Origin: an archaeon
GTDB lineage: Archaea; Hydrothermarchaeota; Hydrothermarchaeia; JALTZZ01
Reading direction: 5' to 3'
Length of the DNA stretch: 33,030 nucleotides
Assembly: GCA_027051165.1 (NCBI GenBank)
Contig: JALTZZ010000149.1
Location: forward strand, 1 to 33,030
Both the position numbers and the translations under genes were made by a program. Each line of letters begins with the position of its first letter. Positions within the stretch are counted from its first letter, which is position 1. The notes below the pieces were generated by a model. The model was not told where the DNA came from, ran no database searches, and saw only the letters and a list, made by a program, of their open reading frames with translations. Below, piece by piece: positions 15,852-24,254 of the stretch.

Positions 15852-17873
15852 TCACATCCGCATTTCATTTTGTTTCTCCATAATAATTGACAGTATTGCT
15901 GGATAGAAGATCAGGGCAACAACCGCACAGTAAAATATACCTATTGCCATGCTTGCCCCCATGTTTTTCAGCCCTACGAGACTTGCGAAAGTTAAAGAAG
16001 AAAATCCAGCTATTGTAGTAGTCGCTGAAGAAAGTATTGATCTATAAGATTTTTCTAACGCCATTTTTACACTTTTTTCCTCAAAGAATCTGTATGTTAT
16101 CAATATAGCATAATCAATTCCTATGCCGAGTATTGTTGAAGCTAAGCCTACGGTCTCTGGTCTTATCGGAATTCTCAGCATTCCTATAGTTGCGAATGTG
16201 AAGTATAGAGCTATTGCGAGAGGTAGCATGAGCAGGAAGATTGTTTTTAGCGATCTAAAGTTTATTATAAGAAATGTGAAGACGAAAATTATGGCTAATA
16301 TTGTTACTCTGCTGAAGTCCTTCATCATGAGCTTAAATGTTTCATAGCTAACCGCAAGCGGTCCAGCGAAATATATGTTTATATAGCTGGCTTTTTCCAC
16401 ATATATCCTTTCAAGGTTTGATATTAGCTCCCTTATTTTCTTGCCCTCGCTTCCAACGTCCGTATCTATCACTATAAATGTGTATCTTTTATCGTCGCTT
16501 ATAAAGCCGCTCTTATAGAGAGCATCTTCATCTCTTGGATCTATATTCATGAACTTTATGTAATCTGAAATGCTGAAAACCCTTATTACGTGCTCTTCGC
16601 TCATAAAAGCTTGCTCAAGTATTTCTATTTCTTTTATTGCTCTGTAATCTATTTTATCAGCCTCAACTAAGCATATAAGAACATCTCCACCTCCAAAATA
16701 GTCCCTAATTTCCCACATTTTCTTCACAACATCACTCTTCGGCAGGGTTTTCTCTGGGCTGCTCTCCATCTTTATACCTTTAAATCCGTGTGAAAACAGA
16801 GCTAAGAGAATTATCAGTATTAAAATAAGTGCTTTTTTGTGCTCTACAATGCTAACTGGAAATACGAAGAAATGCTTAATTTCACGCTTTTCTTTGGGCA
16901 GAGCTAAATACAGAGAAGGAAGAAGAAAAATGGCTGCTATCATCGAGTAGAATATTCCTATAACTCCGAGAGTTCCGAAATCCCTTAGCCCCGGCATGCT
17001 TGCAAATACAAGCGATGCAAAGCCAAGCATCGTTGTTATGCTGGTTGTTATTATCGCTCTACTAACCATAGGTAAGCCTTCGTCAAAGTTCTCTCTAATT
17101 CTGTGGATTACATGTATGGAGTAGTCTATACCCAAGCCAAGAAGCATAGGAGCTATTCCTACAGCCATTATAGATACCGGAATTCCGAGGAGATTCATAG
17201 TTCCAGCAGTCCAAATTATTGCGAGAGTAACAGATATAAGCGGTAATACACCTTCTCTAAGCGAATTTAATGTCAAAATAAGGGCAATTATTATTAGTAT
17301 ATATGCTATGAGTATAACACGTTTACCATCTTCTATTAGGAGATCCAAAAGTTCTTTTCTTATCATTATAGTTCCAGTTAGGTCTACCTCTAAACCGCTC
17401 GGCTTTGGAATGCTGTTAATATCTTCTTCTATCCTCTCAACAAGGTCTTTTATCTTCTTTTCATCGGCTCCAACGTTCGTCTGCACCCTTATGTATGTTC
17501 TTGAGAAGCTTGAATCTACGGCGTTTGGGTTTGTAAATATGTTCTCAACGTTGCCCACCTCCGGCTCCTCTGCTATTTTCTTACTCAGCCTTGCTATATA
17601 TGCGAGAACCTCCTTTTCTCTGATATCCTTCACGCAACCTTCGCAGTTCTCTACCTTCAGTGTTATTACCAGAAAATCGCTTCCGCCGAATTTATCTCTT
17701 ATAATATTGTTCACCTTAAGAACTTCTAAGTCCTGTGGAATCATCTTTTCCATATTAGCTTGTATTTCGATATTTTTTGCAGAATTAATCATAAAAACAG
17801 TAAAAACTAAAAAAATAAAAACTAAGGTTTTGTGGAACCTTCTGTGGAACTTTGAAAGATTTTTGAGCATCAT
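15852..17873 (-). CDS. Full-size RND transporter, HAE3/MMPL-like
   Basis: 673 residues in two similar halves: each has one membrane helix, an external domain and five more helices (12 in all). TM4 of each half carries the acidic residue expected for proton relay, in LLGLGIDYSIHVIHR and ILGIGIDYAILITYR. The domains between TM1 and TM2 contain FGGSDFLVITL and FGGGDVLICLV. Archaeal HAE3 relatives are poorly characterised; related MmpL and HpnN proteins move lipids and hydrophobic compounds. The ATG at 17873 overlaps the stop of the COG1361-like gene by 4 nt. C-terminus reaches a short basic tail. No membrane-fusion or outer-membrane partner exists in an archaeal operon; the secreted protein upstream may be the accessory. 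Confidence 0.88.
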   Translation of the reverse strand: MMLKNLSKFHRRFHKTLVFIFLVFTVFMINSAKNIEIQANMEKMIPQDLEVLKVNNIIRDKFGGSDFLVITLKVENCEGCVKDIREKEVLAYIARLSKKIAEEPEVGNVENIFTNPNAVDSSFSRTYIRVQTNVGADEKKIKDLVERIEEDINSIPKPSGLEVDLTGTIMIRKELLDLLIEDGKRVILIAYILIIIALILTLNSLREGVLPLISVTLAIIWTAGTMNLLGIPVSIMAVGIAPMLLGLGIDYSIHVIHRIRENFDEGLPMVSRAIITTSITTMLGFASLVFASMPGLRDFGTLGVIGIFYSMIAAIFLLPSLYLALPKEKREIKHFFVFPVSIVEHKKALILILIILLALFSHGFKGIKMESSPEKTLPKSDVVKKMWEIRDYFGGGDVLICLVEADKIDYRAIKEIEILEQAFMSEEHVIRVFSISDYIKFMNIDPRDEDALYKSGFISDDKRYTFIVIDTDVGSEGKKIRELISNLERIYVEKASYINIYFAGPLAVSYETFKLMMKDFSRVTILAIIFVFTFLIINFRSLKTIFLLMLPLAIALYFTFATIGMLRIPIRPETVGLASTILGIGIDYAILITYRFFEEKSVKMALEKSYRSILSSATTTIAGFSSLTFASLVGLKNMGASMAIGIFYCAVVALIFYPAILSIIMEKQNEMRM

Positions 17874-19099
17874 TTTCTTCTTTTTACCACAAATAATATT
17901 ACTATTATAGCTATCGCTGCTAAAGCTACTCCATATATAGCTTTGCTTGATTGCTCTTCTTTTGCAGAGACGACGTTTATTACTGCTTGGAGTTCTTGCG
18001 TATATACATTTGTATCCCCAGCCTCTCTATCACCAACGCATCTGACGTTTATCTTCAGCCTATACTCTTTTTCTGGTGCATCTCTATCCACGCTGAACTC
18101 TACAACGCCGCTTCCTATTTCGCCGGGGTTTAGGGTTCCTATGTAGTCGCTGTTCTTTTCGTAGTCAAACGGCTGTGTTGGCTCCCTTATAACTCTTATA
18201 TCAACATTTTCTGCCTGTTCATAACCGACATTCTTTATTTTTATCAAAAGCTTAACACTTTCTCCAGTTTTTACAGTCTTAGGATGAACTTCGACAATCT
18301 CAAATATCGGCTTGGGCTCAACAACGATCTTTACGTGCTTAACAACGCTGAACCAGTTTCCTCTGCTGTCTCTAAAGGTTATGTTCAGAGGTATAGTATA
18401 TACCATAGGTTTAGCCCTTTCATCAACATCTATATAAAATACAGCCTTTTTTTCATCTCCTTTTCTTAGAGTTCCTATATAGCTCTGGTCTGCATTTGAG
18501 AAAGATTGCTTAAAGGGCTCCTCAAGCTCGGCAGAAACCTCTACGTTCTCAAGCTCTATATCCCCGGTGTTCACAATTCCAACTGTTATTTTTACATTAT
18601 CCTCTCCAGCCTTTATCTCCCTTGGGGAAGTTTCCACGCCAGCAATGCCGATGTCAACGCTTCCTTTGACGAATATCCCCATATACAGAATCTGCGAGAG
18701 ATCATGCATGTTCTTGTCCTTCCACTTGAGCAATAGAGGAACGCTGTAAACACCTTCCTGCACATCTTTCACATATACCGTGTAGTTTAAGACAATTTCT
18801 TCGTTCTGGAGAACTGCACCGAAGTATAAGCCGCTTTCCTCGGCTTCTTTAGCTTTCCTTGTAAATCTTTCTCCAGACCCTATAACATTTATGGGCGATA
18901 CATGCTCTGGATCCAATATCGCCCTTAAATATAGTGCGTAATCTGGTGCGAGATTCTTAATCTTTATTGTCATGTTGTATACGTTTTGGGGTTCTACAAC
19001 CTTGGGTTCGACGTCTATAATATAGAATTCCGCCTTTCCATGCACAACTCCAAGGGAGAGCAGAAAAGCTAAAAGCAGGAGCAAGACCCTCATCTTCAT
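17870..19099 (-). CDS. Secreted, membrane-anchored COG1361/CARDB-like protein
   Basis: 409 residues. MKMRVLLLLLAFLLSLGVVHG is a signal peptide with cleavage likely near residue 22. Three or so Ig-like beta-sandwich repeats follow, each opening with a phrase such as VEPKVVEPQNVYN, VETSPREIKAGE or VHPKTVKTGESVK, and each containing an IKN/VNTG turn typical of COG1361 'S-layer-like' domains. A C-terminal helix YGVALAAIAIIVILFVV and the end KRRK anchor it outside the membrane. The start at ATG 19099 lies just after AGGAGGGTGAT and overlaps the upstream RND stop (ATGA). Wedged between RND genes, it is probably their extracytoplasmic partner; that role is inference. Confidence 0.8.
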   Translation of the reverse strand: MKMRVLLLLLAFLLSLGVVHGKAEFYIIDVEPKVVEPQNVYNMTIKIKNLAPDYALYLRAILDPEHVSPINVIGSGERFTRKAKEAEESGLYFGAVLQNEEIVLNYTVYVKDVQEGVYSVPLLLKWKDKNMHDLSQILYMGIFVKGSVDIGIAGVETSPREIKAGEDNVKITVGIVNTGDIELENVEVSAELEEPFKQSFSNADQSYIGTLRKGDEKKAVFYIDVDERAKPMVYTIPLNITFRDSRGNWFSVVKHVKIVVEPKPIFEIVEVHPKTVKTGESVKLLIKIKNVGYEQAENVDIRVIREPTQPFDYEKNSDYIGTLNPGEIGSGVVEFSVDRDAPEKEYRLKINVRCVGDREAGDTNVYTQELQAVINVVSAKEEQSSKAIYGVALAAIAIIVILFVVKRRK

Positions 19100-20163
19100 C
19101 CTATCACCCTCCTCTTTATTTTTCTCGAGAGAAGAAGAGCGGAAGGAACGAATGTAAGAGCAGACATGTAGCATGCGAGCACTCCTAAGCTCATAGCCGT
19201 GCCGAGATCGTGCATTACTTTTAGCTCCGCCAAGCTCAGGGCTCTAAATCCTATAATACTCGCCAACGTTGTTACGCTCATCGGAAATACGACTGCATTA
19301 AGGGTGTTTTCCATCGCATCTTCTTCGCTTAGCTCTGCTACTTCTTGCCTAAATCTGTTTATTATCTGTATTGCAAAGTCTATGCCTATTCCTATCGTCA
19401 TGCTCGCAACTCCAGCGAGGGTGGAGCTTATCTTTACTCCCAAAATTCCAAGCATTCCGTATAGCCATATTAGTCCAAGGAGAACACTTAAAAGGGGAAT
19501 AAATCCGTATATAGCAGATCTGAAGAGCAAAAGAATTACAACTACAACTCCAATAAGCGAGAACTTAGTTGTTGTGCTCATATCCTTTGGCGTAAGCTCC
19601 TTGAAAATAGCAGCGTTTACGACATCGCCTTCGAGCTCGACCTCATATACGTTGCTTGGCTTTTTAACTCTGCTGATAGCTTCTCTTATCTTATTTACAA
19701 CCTCCTCTTCCTTGCCTTCAACATCGCTCAATCTCAATCTTATAAGAGCGATGGAGTAATCGCTACTGACATAGAAACCCTTATCTCTCCTCTCTTCAAG
19801 CTTTCTGCATATTTCATTGTAGTCCTTTATATCTTTTAGAAAATCTGCAATGCTTACAGCATCTACAACTTCTTCAACACTCTCTATTTCTTCTGAAAGC
19901 GTGCTAATATATTCAACAACCTCAACACGCCTTATATCGTCGGCTTTTATCACTATATTTAAGCTTCTCGTGCTTGCGAAGTTGTCCTCAACCTTCTTTA
20001 TAGCAACAATTTCTGGCTTATCCTCTGGGAATATATCCACATACTTTAATCCTACCATTTCAATCTTTTTAATTCCATATATTGATGAAACAGTTATAAA
20101 AATAACAATAATTAGCAATATTAATGGATTTTTTGATGCAAACCTTGAATATAGCTTAATCAA
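19096..20163 (-). CDS. Half-size RND protein, similar to the C-terminal half
   Basis: About 355 residues starting at the TTG at 20163, which lies 5 nt after GGAGGTG; the track of codons further up to 20184 would include that site. One helix (about 13-30), an external domain of about 170 residues, then five helices. TM4 has GIGIDFAIQIINR with the proton-relay Asp. The external domain, with VDIFPEDKP and a CRKLEERRDKGFYVSSD segment, matches the second half of the full-size RND downstream better than the first. It overlaps the preceding half-size gene by 8 nt, which suggests a heterodimer assembled in fixed ratio. Half-size HAE3 proteins are known in methanogens. Confidence 0.8.
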   Translation of the reverse strand: MIKLYSRFASKNPLILLIIVIFITVSSIYGIKKIEMVGLKYVDIFPEDKPEIVAIKKVEDNFASTRSLNIVIKADDIRRVEVVEYISTLSEEIESVEEVVDAVSIADFLKDIKDYNEICRKLEERRDKGFYVSSDYSIALIRLRLSDVEGKEEEVVNKIREAISRVKKPSNVYEVELEGDVVNAAIFKELTPKDMSTTTKFSLIGVVVVILLLFRSAIYGFIPLLSVLLGLIWLYGMLGILGVKISSTLAGVASMTIGIGIDFAIQIINRFRQEVAELSEEDAMENTLNAVVFPMSVTTLASIIGFRALSLAELKVMHDLGTAMSLGVLACYMSALTFVPSALLLSRKIKRRVIG

Positions 20164-21169
20164 CAAACCACCTCCTGAAGACAACTATGAACGCTGGAAG
20201 AACAGTTAACGCAGAAATTAGACTGTAGAATATTCCCAAGGATAGTGCTAATCCCATATGCTGTATAAGAGGCATTGTAGCAAGAAGCAGAGCTAAAAAT
20301 CCTATCATCGTCGTTGTTCCGCTTGCAACTATTGCAGAGCCTATCCTCGTTATAGAAATTTTTAGGGAATTCTCAATGTCATTTCCTTTTTTAATCTCTT
20401 CCTCAAATCTTTTTACAATAAATATTCCATATTCAACTCCAAGACCTATAATCATAGCCCCTATACCGACTGTTGATATGCTGAGCGGCATTTTTAATAG
20501 CGACATCGTTCCAAGAGTCCATATAAGAGCGAATACTAAAGGTAGAAATACAAGAAAACCTCTTTTTCTGTTTAGAAGCAAAAGAAGGAAAAGGATTATT
20601 ATGCCAGCTAATGAAATTGTAAATGCAGCATCCTTTATCAGAAGATCGAGGAGCATGCTCCTAAGGACGGGTGTTCCGGTAACAACTATATCAAAGCTCT
20701 CTGGGATTGGTGATTTTTTTATGTCACGCTGAACATCTGCGACAAAGCTTTTAATGTTCTCTTCACTTGCCCCTACACTTGTATATACGTAGAGAACAGC
20801 ACTCTTGTAATCACTGCTTATTAATCCGCGCATTCCATAGTCCACCGGAGAGATTACGTTCTTTATATTAGACTCGCTCTCAAGAAGCCTCTCTAAAAAT
20901 GATATACCATAGTATATTTCTGGATCTCTAATATCGAAATAGTTTTCGTTATCAACTTCAATTAAAATCACAAATATATCACCAGTTTCAAATTTGCTCG
21001 AAATTTCCTTACTCAACTCTATATTCTTGATCTTTGGAAGCTCTTTTGATAGATCAGTCTGTATTTGGATATCTTTTGCGCTGATAAGGAAAAAGGCTGT
21101 TATAATAATGCTTGCTGTGGCAATTATCTTTGCATATCTATACTCTACTTCAGCTAATCTTTCGAGCAT
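20156..21169 (-). CDS. Half-size RND protein, similar to the N-terminal half
   Basis: 337 residues from the ATG at 21169 (MLERLAEVEYRY), which follows GGAG; an in-frame start at 21208 would extend far into trmB and is less likely. Topology is 1+5 helices. The external domain contains IQIQTDLSKELP and YVYTSVGASEENIKSF, close to IEIQANMEKMIP and VQTNVGADEKKIKD in the N-terminal half of the full-size RND. TM4 has GLGVEYGIFIVKR, with Glu in place of the usual Asp. It overlaps trmB by 20 nt. Together with the next gene it forms a split version of an RND pump in the same order as the fused one. Confidence 0.8.
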   Translation of the reverse strand: MLERLAEVEYRYAKIIATASIIITAFFLISAKDIQIQTDLSKELPKIKNIELSKEISSKFETGDIFVILIEVDNENYFDIRDPEIYYGISFLERLLESESNIKNVISPVDYGMRGLISSDYKSAVLYVYTSVGASEENIKSFVADVQRDIKKSPIPESFDIVVTGTPVLRSMLLDLLIKDAAFTISLAGIIILFLLLLLNRKRGFLVFLPLVFALIWTLGTMSLLKMPLSISTVGIGAMIIGLGVEYGIFIVKRFEEEIKKGNDIENSLKISITRIGSAIVASGTTTMIGFLALLLATMPLIQHMGLALSLGIFYSLISALTVLPAFIVVFRRWFVD

Positions 21170-21863
21170 TTCTCCACAGCTCCTCAAACGTTCTTCTTGA
21201 AAGTTCAACAGTATCCCTGTCGAGAATTAAGTAGGAGACAATCTTTTCCCCAAATACTGGAAGAATAATGCTTTTTTTGTCACCAACAATGAAGAGTTTG
21301 TGGAATATTGTTAAATCTAAAAATTTTGGATTAAAATCAATATACTCATTAAAAAGATCTTTTCTCCCAACAACAATTCTTATTCTTTTATTTTTTCCGT
21401 ATTTATTAAGGATATCTTTTATTTCATCAAAGTTTTCCAGCATAAATATATTTATCTGACCGCTTTCCGAAAATATTTCATTTATTTTTTCAAAAGTATT
21501 CTTTTTACCTTCTATTTTAATTATATCTTCAATTTTTGAAGGTTTTTCATAAACTGCACTGAGCTCTGAAGCTTTATCCTTAGCTTTTTTAAGCTCCTTA
21601 ATTTTATTCTCAAAAGCTCTGAAGCAAGCTTTTTCTGGATCTACTGGAATAAAAACTTTTGGATTTCTGCTAACAAGCTCTACAAAACCTTTATTTATTA
21701 AGCTTGATAATACAGCGTATATCTTTGATGTGGGAATACCAGCTTCCTTTGAAATTTCATACGCACCTGCTCTTTTTAGAAGAAGCAGATGTAAGTATGC
21801 TTTTGCTTCGGATTTTGTTAAACCGAGCTTCATCAGCGGCTCAATATATTTCGAAAGTTGCAT
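21150..21863 (-). CDS. TrmB-family transcriptional regulator
   Basis: 237 residues. The N-terminal winged helix MKLGLTKSEAKAYLHLLLLKRAGAYEISKEAGIPTSKIYAVLSSLINKGFVE (about 11-62) is the TrmB DNA-binding domain; a coiled linker rich in Lys/Glu (85-105) and a phospholipase-D-like C-terminal domain follow. The longer sugar-binding extension of TrmB proper is absent, so the effector is not necessarily a sugar. It is the first gene of the RND operon and overlaps it, so it likely controls that operon and itself. The ATG at 21863 lies about 28 nt after a TATA box and lacks a Shine-Dalgarno sequence, fitting a leaderless transcript. Confidence 0.88.
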   Translation of the reverse strand: MQLSKYIEPLMKLGLTKSEAKAYLHLLLLKRAGAYEISKEAGIPTSKIYAVLSSLINKGFVELVSRNPKVFIPVDPEKACFRAFENKIKELKKAKDKASELSAVYEKPSKIEDIIKIEGKKNTFEKINEIFSESGQINIFMLENFDEIKDILNKYGKNKRIRIVVGRKDLFNEYIDFNPKFLDLTIFHKLFIVGDKKSIILPVFGEKIVSYLILDRDTVELSRRTFEELWRNARKIS

Positions 21864-21885
21864 AGGAGTATAGGATAAGAAATTT

Positions 21886-21895
21886 GGTATATAAA
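21886..21895 (-). promoter_or_regulatory. TATA box of the trmB-RND operon
   Basis: TTTATATACC on the minus strand, centred about 28 nt before the ATG at 21863, which sets a leaderless or near-leaderless start. Confidence 0.6.
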
Positions 21896-21900
21896 TTTTA

Positions 21901-21920
21901 CTACTATCTATAGGTGGTAG
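21901..21920. promoter_or_regulatory. Candidate operator palindrome beside the trmB promoter
   Basis: CTAC-N3-CTATAG-N3-GTAG, symmetric at 16 of 20 positions. It abuts the upstream edge of the trmB TATA box, where the BRE lies, so a bound protein would compete with TFB/TBP. Autoregulation by TrmB is the natural guess. The serS promoter (GATATAAAA, 21935-21943) lies on the other side. Confidence 0.4.
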
Positions 21921-22007
21921 TTAATTAAGGTTTAGATATAAAATGAATGAAAACGATAAAAAAATGTTATAACACTTAAACTAAACAAATGAAGAGAAGG
22001 GAGTGGC

Positions 22008-23534
22008 ATGAGATTTTTAATGGAGGCAAGGCTCATACTCAGCGATAAAATAGATGAGGAAGTTCTAAAAGAGGGTATAGAGATAGTTAAACCTGTCTTA
22101 AGTAGAGGAGTTCCAAAAGGGAAAAAGGGCTGTGAAATACTGGAGTATAGGCTTGAGGACAATACGATATATATAAAGCTTCAGAGCGGTAGATACGTCA
22201 GACCTCATGATGCCATACTGAGGATAAACAAGAGGCTGTCGGAATTTCTTGGCAGAAAGAGGAGAGTTGGAATAAGAGAAATTTTAGTTGATAGATATGA
22301 GATAGAGTATGAACTTGATAAAAAACCTTTAAAAGAAATTAAGCTTCCTTTTGTTGATGAAATAAAATTTGAGGATAATAAAGTTTTCTTAAAACTCAAA
22401 GATATTGACACAGAAGCCCTTGAGAAGAAATTTGTTGACAGACTTTTGAGAAGGCTTGAAGAAAAAATAAATCAGCAGTATATTCTTGGTAAAGCAGAGT
22501 TTTCAAGAGTTGTTAAAGAAAGTGAACCAAAATTACATAAATATAAGTTTAAAAAAGATCCTACTGAGGAGCTTGCAAAAAATCTATGGGTTAAGCACTT
22601 TGCAAGAGGTGTCTGGATAATACTGCCGAGCTATGCAAGCTTAATGCGGGCTATTGAAGAGCTTGTTGTAGATAAAATTGCCAAGGAGCTTGGTTTTGTT
22701 GAGGTTTTCTATCCAAAAATTATACCTCTTGAGGTTATGCTGAGAAAGGGGCAGCTTGCTGGGATACCAAACGAAATCCTCTGGGTTTGTCCGCCAAAGA
22801 CGAGGGATATAACTGCTTGGCAGTCTTACGTGGACTACGTTAAGATTACTGGAAAGACTGCACCAGAGAAGCTCTATGAAATGCTCGATTACCCAGAGTT
22901 TGGCTTAGCATACGCACAGTGCGAACCCTTCTACGAGATATTTGCAAAGAAAACGCTCGACGTTGACAAGATGCCGCTTAAGTTTTACGACAGATACGGA
23001 CCTACTTATAGGCACGAAAGCGGTGGCTTAAAGGGCTTAGAGAGACTTACCGAGTTTAAGAGAATAGAGTTTACATGGATAGGATCAAAGGAAGATGTTA
23101 TAGATATAAGGGATTCTGTTAGAGATAAAGCCGTGGAAATTATAGATAAGATATTTGACTTAGAGTGGAAGCTTGAAGCTACTACGGCTGTATATCTTGA
23201 GCATGCTGGAGAAAAGGAAGAAGTTGTTGAGAAAGACTATGCAAGAACATACGATTTAACCGTTAAGCTTCCGTTCGAAACGGCTTCAAAAAAGGAGAGG
23301 GAGCTTGAAATAGCGAGCTTTCATGTGCATGAGGATTTCTATGCAAAGAGATTTAAGTGGAAGGAAAGAAAGAGAAGAGAAATATGGAGCGGATGTGCTG
23401 GAATAAGCCCGAGCAGATGGGCTTATGTGTTCGTAGTTAGGTATGGAATAAACTACGATGAATGGCCTAAAGAGATAAAGAGATATATTGGTGAGAGGCT
23501 TCCAGAATTTCCGAAAGACGTGTTTGTTGACTGA
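22008..23534 (+). CDS. serS: Seryl-tRNA synthetase, rare methanogen-type (SerRS2)
   Basis: 508 residues with the architecture of the atypical SerRS of methanogens: an N-terminal tRNA-binding domain of about 165 residues without the long coiled-coil arm of common SerRS, then a class II core. The three zinc ligands of the M. barkeri enzyme (Cys306, Glu355, Cys461) correspond to C305 in YAQCEPFYE, E354 in RIEFTWIG and C463 in WSGCAGISPSRW. Motif 2 is YRHESGG (334-340). It charges tRNA-Ser. Start at the ATG at 22008 behind GGGAGTG; ATG 22020 (MEARLILS) is the alternative. It has its own divergent promoter. The next RNA begins on the last base of its stop codon. Confidence 0.9.
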   Translation: MRFLMEARLILSDKIDEEVLKEGIEIVKPVLSRGVPKGKKGCEILEYRLEDNTIYIKLQSGRYVRPHDAILRINKRLSEFLGRKRRVGIREILVDRYEIEYELDKKPLKEIKLPFVDEIKFEDNKVFLKLKDIDTEALEKKFVDRLLRRLEEKINQQYILGKAEFSRVVKESEPKLHKYKFKKDPTEELAKNLWVKHFARGVWIILPSYASLMRAIEELVVDKIAKELGFVEVFYPKIIPLEVMLRKGQLAGIPNEILWVCPPKTRDITAWQSYVDYVKITGKTAPEKLYEMLDYPEFGLAYAQCEPFYEIFAKKTLDVDKMPLKFYDRYGPTYRHESGGLKGLERLTEFKRIEFTWIGSKEDVIDIRDSVRDKAVEIIDKIFDLEWKLEATTAVYLEHAGEKEEVVEKDYARTYDLTVKLPFETASKKERELEIASFHVHEDFYAKRFKWKERKRREIWSGCAGISPSRWAYVFVVRYGINYDEWPKEIKRYIGERLPEFPKDVFVD

Positions 23535-23594
23535 AGGCGATGATGAATATCCCCGCAGCTGAGGGGGTGATGAATATTACGCTATCTGAGCCTT
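23534..23594 (+). ncRNA. C/D-box guide sRNA
   Basis: All elements are present in order: terminal stem AAGGC (23534-23538), C box ATGATGA (23540-23546), a 12-nt guide, D' box CTGA (23559-23562), 4-nt spacer GGGG, C' box GTGATGA (23567-23573), a 12-nt guide, D box CTGA (23586-23589), and GCCTT (23590-23594), which pairs perfectly with the first stem. Spacing is that of archaeal 2'-O-methylation guides (L7Ae, Nop5, fibrillarin). By the N+5 rule the D' guide would modify the G in CTGCGGGGAT (fifth base) and the D guide the C in ATAGCGTAAT (fifth base); the RNA targets were not identified with certainty. Confidence 0.85.
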
Positions 23595-23596
23595 GT

Positions 23597-23968
23597 CTAT
23601 CTATGCTCACCGTTCTCGTGTTTCTCGTGGCTGTGCAGATGCTCTTCTCTAAATTCTTCAAGCTCCCCTCTTAGGAGCTCATTAATTGCATTTCGTATTT
23701 TTCCCTTAGATCTGTATATTTTTATATTATTCAGCTTAAGCTTTGTATATGGTTTTTCTCCCATGTTTTTTGTGATAACCACAGAGGCACCACTTCTTTT
23801 TATCAAATGAACAGGTTTTATACACATTTTTTCATCATTCTTGTATGAAGCTACATCTTTTATTTTTCCGTTTTCAATCTCTATAACTAAAAAATATTCA
23901 GCCCTTCCAAAGTGCTCGGAAATTTCGGAATCTAAGTCTTTACCGTTACTTGGTATAGCCACCTTCAC
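23597..23968 (-). CDS. NifX/NifB-C-like (dinitrogenase FeMo-cofactor biosynthesis) protein with His-rich tail
   Basis: 123 residues. MKVAIPSNGKDLDSEISEHFGRAEYFLVIEIENG is the classic start of the NifX/NifY/VnfX and C-terminal NifB domain, a ribonuclease-H-like fold that carries Fe-S or Mo-containing clusters. Archaeal stand-alone versions are common outside nitrogen fixation. The tail HLHSHEKHENGEHR contains five His and could bind metal. It starts with GTG at 23968, overlapping the DUF134 stop (GTGA). It lies 2 nt from the sRNA end on the convergent side. With Mrp and DUF134 it forms a conserved Fe-S/metal-cluster operon; the cargo is unknown. Confidence 0.85.
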   Translation of the reverse strand: MKVAIPSNGKDLDSEISEHFGRAEYFLVIEIENGKIKDVASYKNDEKMCIKPVHLIKRSGASVVITKNMGEKPYTKLKLNNIKIYRSKGKIRNAINELLRGELEEFREEHLHSHEKHENGEHR

Positions 23969-24252
23969 CTATAATCACCTTCCCTTATTATTATGTTTTT
24001 GCCTTCTATAAGTGCTTCTGCTATCTTTTTTCTTGCAGAGGTAAGAAGTCTATGAAATGTTGGCTGTGATACCCCCATTCTATTTGCAGCTTCTTCTTGG
24101 GTAAGTTTTTTAAGGTCTTTAAGCCTTATAGCCTCAAGTTCATCAATATTTAACACTACAACGTCACCCTCTATTTCTTCATCAAGCTTTGGACAAAAAA
24201 TTTTTATTTTGGGAATAAATTCTATGCATCTTTTTTTCTTTTTTCTGGGCAT
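23965..24252 (-). CDS. DUF134 family helix-turn-helix protein
   Basis: 95 residues. A basic start (PRKKKKRC) precedes a conserved ELEAIRLKDLKKLTQEEAANRMGVSQPTFHRLL block, in which the second half is a sigma-70 region 4-like helix-turn-helix (about 53-75). DUF134 proteins are small regulators usually found next to NifX-like and Mrp genes, as here. Cysteines C9 and C19 could sense redox or metal. It begins 2 nt after the Mrp stop and overlaps the NifX-like gene. A 16-bp palindrome before the operon is a possible binding site. Confidence 0.85.
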   Translation of the reverse strand: MPRKKKKRCIEFIPKIKIFCPKLDEEIEGDVVVLNIDELEAIRLKDLKKLTQEEAANRMGVSQPTFHRLLTSARKKIAEALIEGKNIIIREGDYR

Positions 24253-24254
24253 GT

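Noticed and set aside
17308-17910. 200-codon open frame antisense to the RND gene
   Set aside because: Mirror of conserved hydrophobic codons; no start signal, low-complexity Ser/Ile/Leu composition. The same holds for 19199-19759 and other antisense frames.
23574-23585. D guide of the sRNA targeting the 23S GTPase-centre loop
   Set aside because: The target GCGTAATA resembles the bacterial loop sequence I recall, but the usual archaeal version differs at several positions, so the target is not claimed.
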